Below, in pieces: positions 43,112 to 52,119 of a DNA stretch of 64,000 nucleotides. Under the pieces are notes generated by a model, which searched no databases, was not told the origin of the DNA, and saw only the letters and a list, made by a program, of their open reading frames with translations. Made by a program: the position numbers and the translations under genes. Every line of letters starts with the position of its first letter. Position 1 is the first letter of the stretch. The DNA comes from Streptomyces sp. Ru71. Lineage in GTDB: Bacteria; Actinomycetota; Actinomycetes; Streptomycetales; Streptomycetaceae. Location of the stretch: assembly GCF_002920535.1 (NCBI RefSeq), contig NZ_PQSS01000026.1, positions 25,614 through 89,613 on the forward strand, in the 5' to 3' direction.

Positions 43112-45553
43112 TCAGACGGTGTCCCGCCGCAGGGCCCGTGCCGAGGCGCGGTGCTGCTCGGCCGCCGCCGGGTCCGTCGCGTCGAGCAGGGCCGCGATGC
43201 CGTCGTGGGCCAGTGCCTCCGCGTACCGGTTGCCGAGTCGCGGGGCCAGCTCCAGCGCCTGCCGGTGCAGCCGCAGGGCCTCCTCCGGCAGGCCCGCGAG
43301 CCGGCAGGTCTCGGCGTAGCCGTCCAGGAAATGGATCTTCCAGTGTTCCTCGAACAACTCGTCGAGCAGGGCGAACGCCTCCCGGTGGCTGGCCAGTGCC
43401 TCCTCGTACCGGCCCATCCGGCGCAGCGCGACACCCCGGCAGTTCAGGCACCAGGCCTGGTTGTGCAGGTGGCCGTCGGCGCGGGCCGCCGCAAGCGCCT
43501 GTTCCAGGTGCCCGGCCGCCTCGTCGGGTGCCTCGTCGGCGATGGCCACGCCGAGGGTGATCCGGGCCGTCAGGGCGGGCGGACAGGAGGGGTCGGTGTG
43601 CGGGGCGGCGAGCACCTCGCGGGCCCGCCGCGCCGCCTCCTCACGGTGTCCCAGTTGCAGCATCGCCCACGCCTCCGCCGCGGCGGCGTCGGCCGCGGCG
43701 GTCGGCAGGCCGGCCTGCTCGTAGAGCTTGCCCGCCAGCCGGAAGAGGGCGAGCGGGTCCTCGACCTGTCCCGCGTCCCAGCTCAGGTAACCGCGCCGCA
43801 GGGTGAGTTCGGCCTCCGCACGGCCGTCCCCGGCCCGGGACACCAGGGCGCCGGCGGTTTCGTAGGCGTCGGCGGCCTCCGCCATCCGGCCCGCGTTGTA
43901 GCGCGCGAAGCCGAGATCGCTGTGTGCCTCGGCGAGCCGCAGCGGGTCGCCCAGACGCTCGGCGGCGGCCAGCGACCGTTCGAAGAGGAAGTTGAGGTGG
44001 GTCGTACCGCAGCGGCGCGCGAAGTACGCGCGCAGGAAGCGGGGCAGTTCGCACACGTGGACGTCGGCGCCGACGGCGGCCGCCGTCTCGAAGACGGCGA
44101 TCAGGTTGGCGTACTCCGTCACGAGCCAGGTGAAGGCCGCGTGCTTGTCCGCGAACCGCGGCAGCGCGGCCGGGGGCCGGACCGCGGCGGCCGCCCGTGC
44201 GGGCGACAGGAACGGCATCGCGGCGTCGGCGGCGGCCGCCGCGTGCACGTAGTAGTCGAGCACCCGGCCCAGGGCGCGCTCCCGCTCGGCCGCCGAGTCC
44301 TGCTCGGCGGCGGCCCGGCGAGCGTGCTGGTGCACCAGGTCGTGCAGCCGGTAACGGCCCGCGACCGGCTGCTGGACGAGATGCGCGTCGAGCAGGTCCT
44401 CCAGCATCGTCTGCGCGGTGCGCAGCGGTACGTCGGCCAGCGCGGCCGCCACGTACTCGTCGAAGGACTCCACCGGCAGCAGGCCCAGCAGCCGGAACAG
44501 TCGGGCCTGGGCGCGGTTCAACTGCCGCACGGACATGGCGAACGCGGTGTCGAACTCGCTCGCGCCCTCGGCCATCCGCTCCACCAGGATGCCCACGGTC
44601 CAGCCCGGCCGGTGCCGCAGCCGGGCCCCGGCCAGCCGCAGGGCCAGCGGCAGACGGCCGCACAGCCGCAGCACCTCGGCCGCCGCCCGCGGATCCCGGG
44701 CCAGCCTGCCGTCGGGGCCGCTCTCGCCGCTGGCGCGGGCCAGCAGTTCGGCGCTCTCCAGCTCACTGAGCACGTCCAGCGAGACCGGGGGCACCTCGTC
44801 CAGGCCGAGCAGCCGGTTGCGGCTGGTGATCAGGACGACGGAGTCTCCGGCACCGGGCAGCAGCGGGCGCACCTGCTCGGCGTCGGCGGCGTTGTCGACG
44901 ACCACGAGGACCCGCCGGTGCGCCAGTTCCGAACGCCAGCAGGCGGCCAGCTGCTCCAGGCCGTCCTGCGGGACCCGCTCGGAGGGCACGTCGAGCGCGC
45001 CGAGCAGCATCCGCAGCGCGGAGTCGGGGTCGAGCGGGGGCCTGCCCTCGGTGAACCCGTGCAGATCGACGTACAGCCGGCCGTCGGGGAAGCCGGCGGC
45101 GAGCCGGTGGGCGGCGTGCACCGCGAGCGTGGTCTTGCCGACGCCCGCCATGCCGTCGACACACACCGCCCGGTGGCTGTCGACCGCGGCGAACACGGCG
45201 GCGAGCTGTTCCTCGCGCCCGGTGAAGTCGGGCACGTCGCGCGGCAGGTCGTTGCGGGGCAGCGGCCGGCCCTGGCGGCTGCTCTTCGGCGGCGCCGGCA
45301 GCGGGTTCGAGGTGCGCTCCCACAGCGGGCGCAGGGGGCGCGGGTCGCGCTTGACGAGACGGCACAGGGCGACCACCGCCGGCCAGGGCGGCACGGTCTG
45401 CCCGTTGAGATAGCGCGAGAGTGACGAGGAGCTCAGGCCGGTGTCCCTGGCCAGGGCCCGTACGCCGAGCCCGGACAGTTCCTGCAGCAGGCGCAGCCGC
45501 GCCGCCAGCTCGTCCTGGGGATCCGCCTGCCCCGCCCGTGCGCGTCCGTCCAC
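43112..45553 (-). CDS. XRE/NB-ARC/TPR signalling regulator
   Basis: An 813-residue STAND-type protein. Residues about 15-75 hold an XRE helix-turn-helix (LGVRALARDTGLSSSSLSRY). An NB-ARC ATPase follows at 120-400, with Walker A GMAGVGKTT and Walker B VLVVVDNAAD. The C-terminal half is TPR (for example NQAWCLNCRGVALRRMGRYEEAL). The layout is that of AfsR-like regulators with an XRE head in place of the SARP domain. GTG 45553 is the best start because family heads begin shortly before the HTH. The target genes are unknown. The neighbouring divergent CMD-DUF1801 pair is a candidate. Confidence 0.87.
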   Translation of the reverse strand: MDGRARAGQADPQDELAARLRLLQELSGLGVRALARDTGLSSSSLSRYLNGQTVPPWPAVVALCRLVKRDPRPLRPLWERTSNPLPAPPKSSRQGRPLPRNDLPRDVPDFTGREEQLAAVFAAVDSHRAVCVDGMAGVGKTTLAVHAAHRLAAGFPDGRLYVDLHGFTEGRPPLDPDSALRMLLGALDVPSERVPQDGLEQLAACWRSELAHRRVLVVVDNAADAEQVRPLLPGAGDSVVLITSRNRLLGLDEVPPVSLDVLSELESAELLARASGESGPDGRLARDPRAAAEVLRLCGRLPLALRLAGARLRHRPGWTVGILVERMAEGASEFDTAFAMSVRQLNRAQARLFRLLGLLPVESFDEYVAAALADVPLRTAQTMLEDLLDAHLVQQPVAGRYRLHDLVHQHARRAAAEQDSAAERERALGRVLDYYVHAAAAADAAMPFLSPARAAAAVRPPAALPRFADKHAAFTWLVTEYANLIAVFETAAAVGADVHVCELPRFLRAYFARRCGTTHLNFLFERSLAAAERLGDPLRLAEAHSDLGFARYNAGRMAEAADAYETAGALVSRAGDGRAEAELTLRRGYLSWDAGQVEDPLALFRLAGKLYEQAGLPTAAADAAAAEAWAMLQLGHREEAARRAREVLAAPHTDPSCPPALTARITLGVAIADEAPDEAAGHLEQALAAARADGHLHNQAWCLNCRGVALRRMGRYEEALASHREAFALLDELFEEHWKIHFLDGYAETCRLAGLPEEALRLHRQALELAPRLGNRYAEALAHDGIAALLDATDPAAAEQHRASARALRRDTV

Positions 45554-45740
45554 CGTTGCGTTCCCCCGCCGTCGTCGTCCCGTGGCCGCTGAAGTCTGTA
45601 CGGCCAAGTCGCCGCTGGTCAAGGCCGTTTCAGCTGTCCCAGGGTGTCCCATCGCCGTGGTCGTGGCACACCGGCCGCGCTGTCATGGAGTCACACCCCG
45701 AGGAGACGGGGCCACCGCACCGAACGAGGAGCCGACCGAC

Positions 45741-46196
45741 ATGCAGTCCCGAATGCAGAACCCCGCCGTCGTCCTGTCCGACGCGATGCAGCCCATCCAG
45801 CAGCTCTTCAAGGCCGTGCACTCCGGTGGCGTGGACGGGCAGATCCTGGAGCTGGTGCATCTGCGGGTCAGCCAGATCAACGGCTGCAGCGCCTGCGTCG
45901 ACGGCGGCGCCAGGACCGCCCGCAAGGCGGGCGTGAGCGACGAGCGGCTGGCCACCGTCGTCGCGTGGCGGGAGGCGCCGTACTTCAGCGACGAGGAGCG
46001 GGCCGCCCTCGCGCTGGCCGAGGCGGCGACCCGGCTGGCCGACCGTCCCGACGCGGTGAACGACGAGATCTGGGACACGGCCGCCACCTACTTCGACGAG
46101 AAGCAGCTGGCCGCGATCGTCCTGATGATCGGCGTCACCAATCTGTTCAACCGGCTCAACGCCACGACCCGTCAGATCGCCGGCGCCTGGGGGTGA
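45741..46196 (+). CDS. carboxymuconolactone decarboxylase (AhpD-like) family protein
   Basis: A 151-residue all-helical protein. The redox motif is INGCSACVDGG with Cys 49 and Cys 52, where AhpD proteins have CxxCxxxH; the His is replaced here. The flanking ILELVHLRVSQ and later VLMIGVTNLFNRLNATTRQ are family hallmarks. ATG 45741 has GAGGAG upstream. It is followed on the same strand by DUF1801 with 55 bases between. Probably a thiol-dependent peroxidase-like or detoxifying enzyme. Confidence 0.88.
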   Translation: MQSRMQNPAVVLSDAMQPIQQLFKAVHSGGVDGQILELVHLRVSQINGCSACVDGGARTARKAGVSDERLATVVAWREAPYFSDEERAALALAEAATRLADRPDAVNDEIWDTAATYFDEKQLAAIVLMIGVTNLFNRLNATTRQIAGAWG

Positions 46197-46251
46197 GACC
46201 ACCCCTCGGCGAAGATGAACCCACCACCCGCGCCCCAGAAGGAGAAGTGCC

Positions 46252-46719
46252 ATGACGAACGCACGCAAGTCCGCCGCCAACGACGAGCCGGCCGAGGGAT
46301 TCACGGCCGAGGAGCGGGCCGCGATGAAGGAGCGCGCCAAGGAGGTGAAGGCGTCCGCGCGCCGTACCTCCAAGGCGGAGAAGGCGGCCGAGGACGAGGC
46401 CGCGGTGGTCGCGAAGATCGCCGAGATGCAGGAGACGGACCGGGTCATGGCCGAACGCGTCCACGCCATCGTCAAGGAGAGCGCCCCGCAGCTCGCCCCG
46501 AAGCTCTGGTACGGGATGCCCGCCTACGCCAGGGACGGCAAGGTGGTCTGCTTCTTCCAGAGTGCGGAGAAGTTCAAGTCCCGGTACGCGACCCTGGGGT
46601 TCAGCGACCAGGCGAACCTCGACGACGGCACCATGTGGCCGGCGGCCTACGCCCTGACCCGGCTGACCGCCTCCGACGAGGCACGCATCGCCGAGCTGGT
46701 GAAGAGAGCGGTGCACTGA
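46252..46719 (+). CDS. DUF1801 (YdhG-like) protein with charged N-terminal extension
   Basis: A 155-residue protein. Residues 1-70 are Lys/Glu/Ala-rich and likely a helical extension. From about 75 the DUF1801 core appears (PKLWYGMPAYARDGKVVCFFQ), followed by KFKSRYATLGFSDQANLDDG. The family is called an iron-chaperone-like fold, but its role in actinobacteria is unproven. AGAAGGAG lies just before ATG 46252. It ends at a strong hairpin. Confidence 0.87.
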   Translation: MTNARKSAANDEPAEGFTAEERAAMKERAKEVKASARRTSKAEKAAEDEAAVVAKIAEMQETDRVMAERVHAIVKESAPQLAPKLWYGMPAYARDGKVVCFFQSAEKFKSRYATLGFSDQANLDDGTMWPAAYALTRLTASDEARIAELVKRAVH

Positions 46720-46735
46720 GGCCCAGCGCCCCGAC

Positions 46736-46762
46736 GGGGGTGGCGCTCCTCGCGCCACCCCC
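46736..46762. terminator. hairpin terminator between convergent genes
   Basis: Perfect 11-bp stem GGGGGTGGCGC (46736-46746) with 46752-46762 and loop TCCTC. It lies 17 bases after the DUF1801 stop and 25 bases from the opposing stop. Confidence 0.82.
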
Positions 46763-46786
46763 CGGGTGCCTGGCAGGACGGTGCGG

Positions 46787-48061
46787 TCAGGAGCCGTCGG
46801 CGTGGACGGCGTAGACGTACCGCTTGCCGGCGTACTCGCTGAGGTTCCAGATCACGGACTCGCTGTAGGCCCAGCCCGTGGTGGCGCTGCTGTGGAAGCT
46901 CAGGTCCTCGCAGCCGACGGCCAGGTTGCAGACGGTGCTCGCGGTCGAGGCGCCCGAGGTGAAGGTGCGCAGCGTTCCCGCGGACGAGCCGTTGCTCGCG
47001 GCGAGGTAGTGCTTGCTGTTCTGGGAGACGACGCCCTGGATCTTCTGCTGGGCGACGGTGACGGCCTCGGACGCGGTGGGCGAGGAGATCTGCCGGTTGG
47101 TGTAGTCGAGGTTCCAGCGGACCACCTTGGGCGTCGTGGTGGCCACGCCGGTGCCGCTGAAGGTGCCGTCGGTGTAGTCGACGGTGCCGGACGTCGAGTA
47201 CTCGCTGACCACCAGGGAGTCGGGGCTGCTGGCGCGGTCCAGGCCGATGGCGCTGTAGCGGACGTACTTGCCGGTGTTGTCGTAGGCGGCGCTCTGCGGC
47301 AGGACGTACTGGTAGGAGTAACCGTAGTACTTGCCGTCGGTGTGCAGACCGCACACGTCCTTCTCGGCGGTGTCGACCGTGAACATCTTGGTCAGGTCGA
47401 AGACCCGCAGACCCTTGTAGGTGTCGACCATGTACAGCATGTCGCCGTACCACATGATGCCGCCGGCGTGCCTGCGGATCGGGTTGAAGGAGTACTCGCC
47501 GGTGGACGTCTTGACCGGCTCGACGAGCAGGACGTGCCGGTACGTCGGCGCGGAGGCGTTGGTGTTGTTGACGAACGACAGCCGTATGCCCTTGTCGATC
47601 GGGTACTCGTCGACGCCGTCGCCGTCCGGGTCGGTCTCGAAGTACCAGGAGACGGCGACGACCCGGTTGCTGCCGTCGGAGGGGTAGAGCCCGTCGCCGT
47701 AGGCGTCGGCGCTGGTGGTGACGCCCTGCGGGATCCAGTAGTCGACCGTCTGGTCGCCGCTCTCCCAGGTGAAGCCGGCGGCGAACGCCTGCACCGTGCC
47801 GGGGGCGCTGGTGAGGCGGGTGGCAGTGCGGTTGGTGTCGGCGATGACGGCCGTCGCGTCCACCGTGGGGAGCTTGGTCGCCAGGCCCGCGATCAGGTCG
47901 GCGTAGGCGCCGTAGCTGTTGCCGGTCCGGCTGGTGAGGCTGAACTGGCTCGCGTCGATGGTGGCCGCCTCGGCGACGGCCGGGAACAGCGCGCTGCCCG
48001 CGGCGGTCACGAACGGCGCGGCGGCCATGCCCTTGAGGATCGTCCTCCGTGTCATGTTCAT
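46787..48061 (-). CDS. Tat-exported beta-rich secreted protein
   Basis: A 424-residue protein with a twin-arginine signal (MTRRTILKGMAAAPFV, cleavage near AEA-A). The mature part is beta-rich and reads like a propeller: GGIMWYGDMLYMVDTYKGLRVFDLTKMF and later VVRWNLDYTNRQI. Ca-binding-like DPDGDGVDEYP occurs at about residue 140. Two Cys (AEKDVCGLH; VCNLAVGCEDL) could form disulfides. No catalytic motif is recognised. A perfect 14-bp palindrome lies just before the start. Confidence 0.78.
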   Translation of the reverse strand: MNMTRRTILKGMAAAPFVTAAGSALFPAVAEAATIDASQFSLTSRTGNSYGAYADLIAGLATKLPTVDATAVIADTNRTATRLTSAPGTVQAFAAGFTWESGDQTVDYWIPQGVTTSADAYGDGLYPSDGSNRVVAVSWYFETDPDGDGVDEYPIDKGIRLSFVNNTNASAPTYRHVLLVEPVKTSTGEYSFNPIRRHAGGIMWYGDMLYMVDTYKGLRVFDLTKMFTVDTAEKDVCGLHTDGKYYGYSYQYVLPQSAAYDNTGKYVRYSAIGLDRASSPDSLVVSEYSTSGTVDYTDGTFSGTGVATTTPKVVRWNLDYTNRQISSPTASEAVTVAQQKIQGVVSQNSKHYLAASNGSSAGTLRTFTSGASTASTVCNLAVGCEDLSFHSSATTGWAYSESVIWNLSEYAGKRYVYAVHADGS

Positions 48062-48078
48062 GGGGCGGAAGATATGCG

Positions 48079-48092
48079 CACGTGATCACGTG
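48079..48092. promoter_or_regulatory. perfect 14-bp palindrome CACGTGATCACGTG
   Basis: It lies 18-31 bases upstream of the Tat-exported protein's ATG (48061), within its likely promoter or leader. No regulator gene of obvious match is adjacent. Confidence 0.5.
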
Positions 48093-48113
48093 GCACAACT
48101 CCCCCGTCCGGCG

Positions 48114-48152
48114 GCCGGTGTGCGCCGGCGCGGGTTCCGGCGCACAACCGGC
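48114..48152 (-). terminator. hairpin downstream of the OsmC gene
   Basis: Arms GCCGGTGTGCGCCGG (48114-48128) and 48137-48152 pair with one bulged A around an eight-base loop. It begins about 54 bases beyond the OsmC stop and lies upstream of the next leftward gene. Confidence 0.65.
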
Positions 48153-48205
48153 TGGAGAATCGGCGAGTTCGGGGCGAGTCCGGAGATTCGCAGCGGCGGG
48201 ACCGG

Positions 48206-48631
48206 TCAGGGCTCCTGGATCGTCGCGGTCACCGGCGTGCCGATCTCCACCGTGCGGCTGACCGTGCAGAGCCGGTCGTGGGAGGCCTTGACCGCCCGGG
48301 GCAGGATCGCGCGGGCGCGGTCCGCCTCCTCGCCGTCGGGGAAGGCGACGGAGAAGGTGACGGCGAGGTCGGTCATCCGGTTGCCCTGCTCGTCGCTGAC
48401 CTTGTGGCCCGTCACCGTGACGAGGAACCGGTCCGCCTCGGCATGGCGCGCGGTGGCGACATCGACGTCGACCGCCGTGCAGCCGCCGATCGCGGCGAGC
48501 AGCAGTTCGACCGGGGTGAACTCGGCGCCCTCCGTGGCGAAGCTGATCGTCCCGCCACGGGCGTTGGTCGCGGTGAAGTGGCCGGTGGCGGTGCGCTCGA
48601 CGGCGACGGAGCGCAGGGAGTCTTCGGTCAT
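48206..48631 (-). CDS. OsmC/Ohr-family peroxidase-like protein
   Basis: A 141-residue protein. The two reactive cysteines of the family are in place: C51 in AAIGGCTAVDVD and C122 in SHDRLCTVSRT. FTPVELLLAAIGGC is the hallmark helix. These enzymes reduce organic hydroperoxides in the cytoplasm using thiols. The start ATG 48631 gives MTEDSLRSVAVERT. It is divergent from the LLM oxidoreductase. Confidence 0.9.
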   Translation of the reverse strand: MTEDSLRSVAVERTATGHFTATNARGGTISFATEGAEFTPVELLLAAIGGCTAVDVDVATARHAEADRFLVTVTGHKVSDEQGNRMTDLAVTFSVAFPDGEEADRARAILPRAVKASHDRLCTVSRTVEIGTPVTATIQEP

Positions 48632-48816
48632 GGCACGGACCCTAGTACCCCCCGGCGCCGGCCGGCGTCCGGGACATGGCCGCGTCCACGGAGTAGGCCG
48701 GTCGGCGGCGCAACGACTTCGGCATGCCCGGCATCGGCACGGTGAGGTCGGCGAACGACACGCGGCGTTCATGAAAGGCGCGGAATCCCTTGCCTGGCAA
48801 GGCTGTTGACGCCGTC

Positions 48817-49737
48817 ATGACTGTAGGAGTGACCATCGACACGCCCAGTGGCGCGCTCACCCTCGACGAGGTGGTGCGTCAGGCCCGCGAGGCGCGGGCG
48901 GCCGGCGTCAAGAGCGTCTGGTTCGGCCAGGCCTTCGGCTACGACTCCCTCACCGTCGCCGCCGTCGTGGGCCGCGAGGTGCCCGACCTCCACCTCGGCA
49001 GTTCCGCGCTCCCGGTGTTCGGCCGGCATCCGCTGATCGTGTCCAGCCAGGCGCAGACGGTCCAGGCCGCCACCGGCGGGCGCTACCACCTGGGACTCGC
49101 CCTCGGCACGAAGCTGTTCACGGAGGGCGCCTTCGGGCTGACCTTCGAGCGGCCCGTGGCCCGGTTGCGCGAATTCCTGCTGGCGCTGAGGCAGTTGACC
49201 GAGACCGGGAGGGCGGACTTCGAGGGCGAGCTGATCACGGCACGCACCCCGCTGCCCGCGTCCGTGCCGGGCGCCGAACCCGCCGTACCGCTGCTGGTGG
49301 CGGCCATGGGGCCGCAGGCGCTGGGGGTCAGCGGCCGGCTCGCCGACGGGATCCTGCCGTACCTGGCGGGACCGCGCGCCCTGGAGCAGCACATCGTGCC
49401 GGCCCTCAACCGTGCCGCCGCGGAGGCGGGACGGCCTGCTCCACGTGTCGTCGCCTTCGTGCCGGCCGTGGTCACCGGCGATCCCGACCGGGTCCGCGAC
49501 AAGGCCCATGAGGCGCTTGGCTTCTATCAGCAGATCCCGTCCTACGCCCGGGTCATCGAGCAGTCCGGGGCCGCCCATCCGGTCGAACTCGCGGCCATCG
49601 GCGACGAGAAGAACCTCGCCGAGACCGTCCGCCGCTACCGCGACGCCGGCGCCACCGAGGTCGTCGTCTCCGGCAGCGATCTGGGCGGCCCGGACGACCG
49701 GCTGCGCACCTGGGAGGCGCTGGGGGAACTGGCCTGA
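48817..49737 (+). CDS. LLM-class F420-dependent oxidoreductase
   Basis: A 306-residue luciferase-like monooxygenase-fold protein. TLDEVVRQAREARAAGVKSVWFGQ opens the barrel. LHLGSSALPVFGRHPLIVSSQAQTV and RYHLGLALGT are typical of the actinobacterial F420 group (TIGR03564-like), and the C-terminal AGATEVVVSG closes the barrel. The start ATG 48817 has no ribosome binding site, so a leaderless transcript is possible. The substrate is not predictable. Confidence 0.88.
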   Translation: MTVGVTIDTPSGALTLDEVVRQAREARAAGVKSVWFGQAFGYDSLTVAAVVGREVPDLHLGSSALPVFGRHPLIVSSQAQTVQAATGGRYHLGLALGTKLFTEGAFGLTFERPVARLREFLLALRQLTETGRADFEGELITARTPLPASVPGAEPAVPLLVAAMGPQALGVSGRLADGILPYLAGPRALEQHIVPALNRAAAEAGRPAPRVVAFVPAVVTGDPDRVRDKAHEALGFYQQIPSYARVIEQSGAAHPVELAAIGDEKNLAETVRRYRDAGATEVVVSGSDLGGPDDRLRTWEALGELA

Positions 49738-49752
49738 AGGACCGCGGCTGTC

Positions 49753-49774
49753 AGGCCGGCCGGCGAACCGGCCT
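49753..49774. terminator. weak hairpin between LLM and GNAT genes
   Basis: AGGCCGG (49753-49759) pairs with CCGGCCT (49768-49774). It lies 16 bases after the LLM stop between convergent genes. The short stem makes the call tentative. Confidence 0.4.
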
Positions 49775-49842
49775 AACGGCCGCGACCGCGAAAGAGCCTG
49801 GCCGAAAGGACGGCCGCGGGAGCCTGCGGGAGAGCTTCGGCG

Positions 49843-50316
49843 TCAGCGCGCCGGCTGCTCCTGCCCGGCCGGGGCCTGCGCCGGTTCGCGCACCATGAAG
49901 ACGTCCACGGCGTCCTCGGACTCCGTAGTGAACCCGTGCCGCTCGTACAGTCGCCGGGCGGCGCTGCCCTGCAGCACGTTCAGCCGGACGGGGACGCCCG
50001 CGCGGTCGCACCGCTCCAGCAGCCGGAGCAGCACGCCGGACCCTATGCCGTGGCCGTGCAGTTCGGGCGCGAGGTAGAAGTGCTCCAGCCAGTGGGCGTC
50101 CTCGGCCGGCCGCAGCGCGACGCAGCCTGCGAAGGCGCCGCCCACCTCGATGACCCAGGTGTGGGCCGGCTCGAAGCAGTCCCGCAGCCGCCGGCGCACC
50201 CGGTGCTCGTCGTACCGCCCGAGCCGCTCCAGATCGGGCCGCATGGCCACCGCCCGCAGTTCGACCGCCATGTCGATGTCCGCCGCCGACGCCGGGCGCA
50301 ACTCCCAGTCCACCAT
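49843..50316 (-). CDS. GNAT-family N-acetyltransferase
   Basis: A 157-residue acetyl-CoA-dependent transferase. The acetyl-CoA loop reads LAPELHGHGIGSGVLLRLL (the Q/R-x-x-G-x-G/A motif with His in place of Gln/Arg). LNVLQGSAARRLYERHGF is the C-terminal motif B. I chose ATG 50316 (MVDWELRPAS); ATG 50340 is possible and neither has a good ribosome binding site. It lies 42 bases after the MFS stop, on the same strand. The acceptor is unknown. Confidence 0.85.
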   Translation of the reverse strand: MVDWELRPASAADIDMAVELRAVAMRPDLERLGRYDEHRVRRRLRDCFEPAHTWVIEVGGAFAGCVALRPAEDAHWLEHFYLAPELHGHGIGSGVLLRLLERCDRAGVPVRLNVLQGSAARRLYERHGFTTESEDAVDVFMVREPAQAPAGQEQPAR

Positions 50317-50358
50317 GATCACTACGCTACCGTGCGGCATCCCCGCCGTACGGCCGGG

Positions 50359-51850
50359 TCAGGCGGCCCTGCCCGGCACGCGTTCGCGGACCAGGGCGTA
50401 CAGCACCACCGACACGGCCATCACGCCGGCCGCCGTGAAGACGCCCGGGGCCCAGCTGCCGGTGGCGTCGCGCAGCACGCCGCTGACCACCGGGCTGGCC
50501 ACCGCGCCGATCTCGGCGACCAGGTTGAACAGGCCGAAGAGGGAGCCGCGGTGCCTGTCGTCGGTCAGGTCGCCGAGGATGCTGTGGACGATGGGCTGCA
50601 GCGCGTTGAAGAACAGGCCCGAGCAGAACAGGATGAGGCCGAGCAGCAGCAGGGACGGCTTCCCCGCGAGCAGGCTCGCGCCGAACGCGGCGGCCAGCAG
50701 GGTGTGCACGCTCGCGCAGACCACCGCGAGCGGCTTGCGCCCCTTGCCGGCCCGCACCCGGCGGTCGGCGATCCAGCCGCCGACGGGGAAGCCGATGATG
50801 CCGGTGCCCGCGTTGAAGGCGGCGGTGAGGGCGGCGGCGGTCAGGCTGCTGTGGGCGGCCTCGGCGACGATCTGCACCGACCAGAACGAGAAGAACCACA
50901 GGTTCCACATGACGGCGACGAAGCCGATGTACACCAGCCACACATTGCGGTTGAGCAGGGCCCCCGCGTGCCCGGCCCGCGCGATGCCGCGCACCACGAC
51001 CGTCAGCATCATCGCGAAGAGCAGACCCGAGCCGAGCGCGGTGAGCCACTCCGGCCAGCCGAACGCGTCGGCGACCAGGAAGAGCGCGGTGATGGCGACG
51101 GCGGCGGGGACCGAGTAGGTGATCAGCCGCAGGGCGGGCGGCCCGAGCCGCAGCGGCCGGTCGCCGCGCGCCCGGAAGAACGCCCAGGTCGCCGCGGCGA
51201 CCAGCAGCGAGCACAGGCCGAAGACGTACAGCGGCACGCTCCACGCCCGCCCGCCCGGGCCCCAGGTGGTGGTGCCCCAGTCGATGAGGTGCGGGGTGGC
51301 CAGCACGCCGACGGTCAGGCCGATCGACAGGCCGGACAGGACCACGCCGAGGCCCATCGTGCGGCGTGCGGGCGGGGTGTGGGCGATGACGAGCACGCGG
51401 TCGTTGGAGTAGAAGACGCCCTCGCCGAGCCCGGTGAGCACCCGGGCCACCACGAATCCGACGAGCCCGCCGACCACACCGGAGGCCAGGGTCATCAGCC
51501 CGGCCCAGAGCAGGGAGACGACGAGCATCTCCCGGTGCCCGTAGCGGTCGCCGAGCCGGCCGCCCGCGTACTGGGTGAGCATGTAGCCGGTGAAGAACAT
51601 CGACCCGATGAGGGCCGCCGAGCGCGGCCGGGTGGGTGGCGTCGCCGATGAAGCCGGCCTTGTTCTCGATCATCCAGGCCACCACGGGGCCGGTCACCGT
51701 GCGGTCGGCGTAGCTCACCAGCCAGCCGACGAGCAGAAAGCCCCACAGGTGCGTGGGGTGGCCGGAAAACAGCGGCCGGCGGGCGGTTTCGGCTGCTGCG
51801 GTGGCCGGTGTCGCGGTGCCGGGTCCGGTGGACTGGGCGGGATCCGTCAT
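50359..51850 (-). pseudogene. MFS transporter gene interrupted by a +1 frameshift
   Basis: The start ATG 51850 (GGGGG site upstream) encodes the first helix (HLWGFLLVGWLVSYADRTV) and the loop WMIENKAGFIGDATHPAALGG. The frame is then lost at the GGG run 51612-51614. The rest (SMFFTGYMLTQYAGGRLGDRYGHRE and ten more helices, to 50359) continues in the next frame. Removing one base of that run restores ALGG-LIGS-MFFTGY, the expected junction. About 496 residues would result, normal for an anion/sugar-acid MFS porter. Either a true inactivating insertion or a sequencing error. Confidence 0.85.
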
Positions 51851-51899
51851 TGCGTCCCCCTTGACGCGGAAGGGCCTGCCGGGCGGGCGGCACCGGCCG

Positions 51900-51955
51900 G
51901 AAAGCGCTTGCTATCAGGTGCTGCCCGTCAAGATCGCAGCACCTGTCCCGCAGGT
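51900..51955. promoter_or_regulatory. nested inverted repeats in the MFS/lipoprotein divergent region
   Basis: GAAAGCGCTTGC (51900-51911) contains the palindrome AAGCGCTT, like LacI/cre operators, 50 bases before the MFS start. CAGGTGCTG (51915-51923) and CAGCACCTG (51937-51945) form a perfect 9-13-9 inverted repeat. ACCTG-TCCCG-CAGGT (51941-51955) overlaps it. The rest of 51851-52119 shows only a possible TAGGGT -10 box at 52078 for the lipoprotein. Confidence 0.5.
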
Positions 51956-52119
51956 CAAGCGTTGACTTCGAGCAGTGAGGCGACTACGGGAGCGGGAAAG
52001 GATCCAGCCACTCCCCTTCGCCTGTCCGGGCGTTCCACCGGTTGAACTCCCTCAGGGGGAGGAGTCGTTCGCTCCGCTAGGGTCATGCCGATCATGTCAG
52101 CGACAAGAGAACGGACATC

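Noticed and set aside
43151..45424. Plus-strand frame opposite the NB-ARC regulator
   Set aside because: Shadow frame; the minus strand has intact HTH, Walker A/B and TPR motifs.
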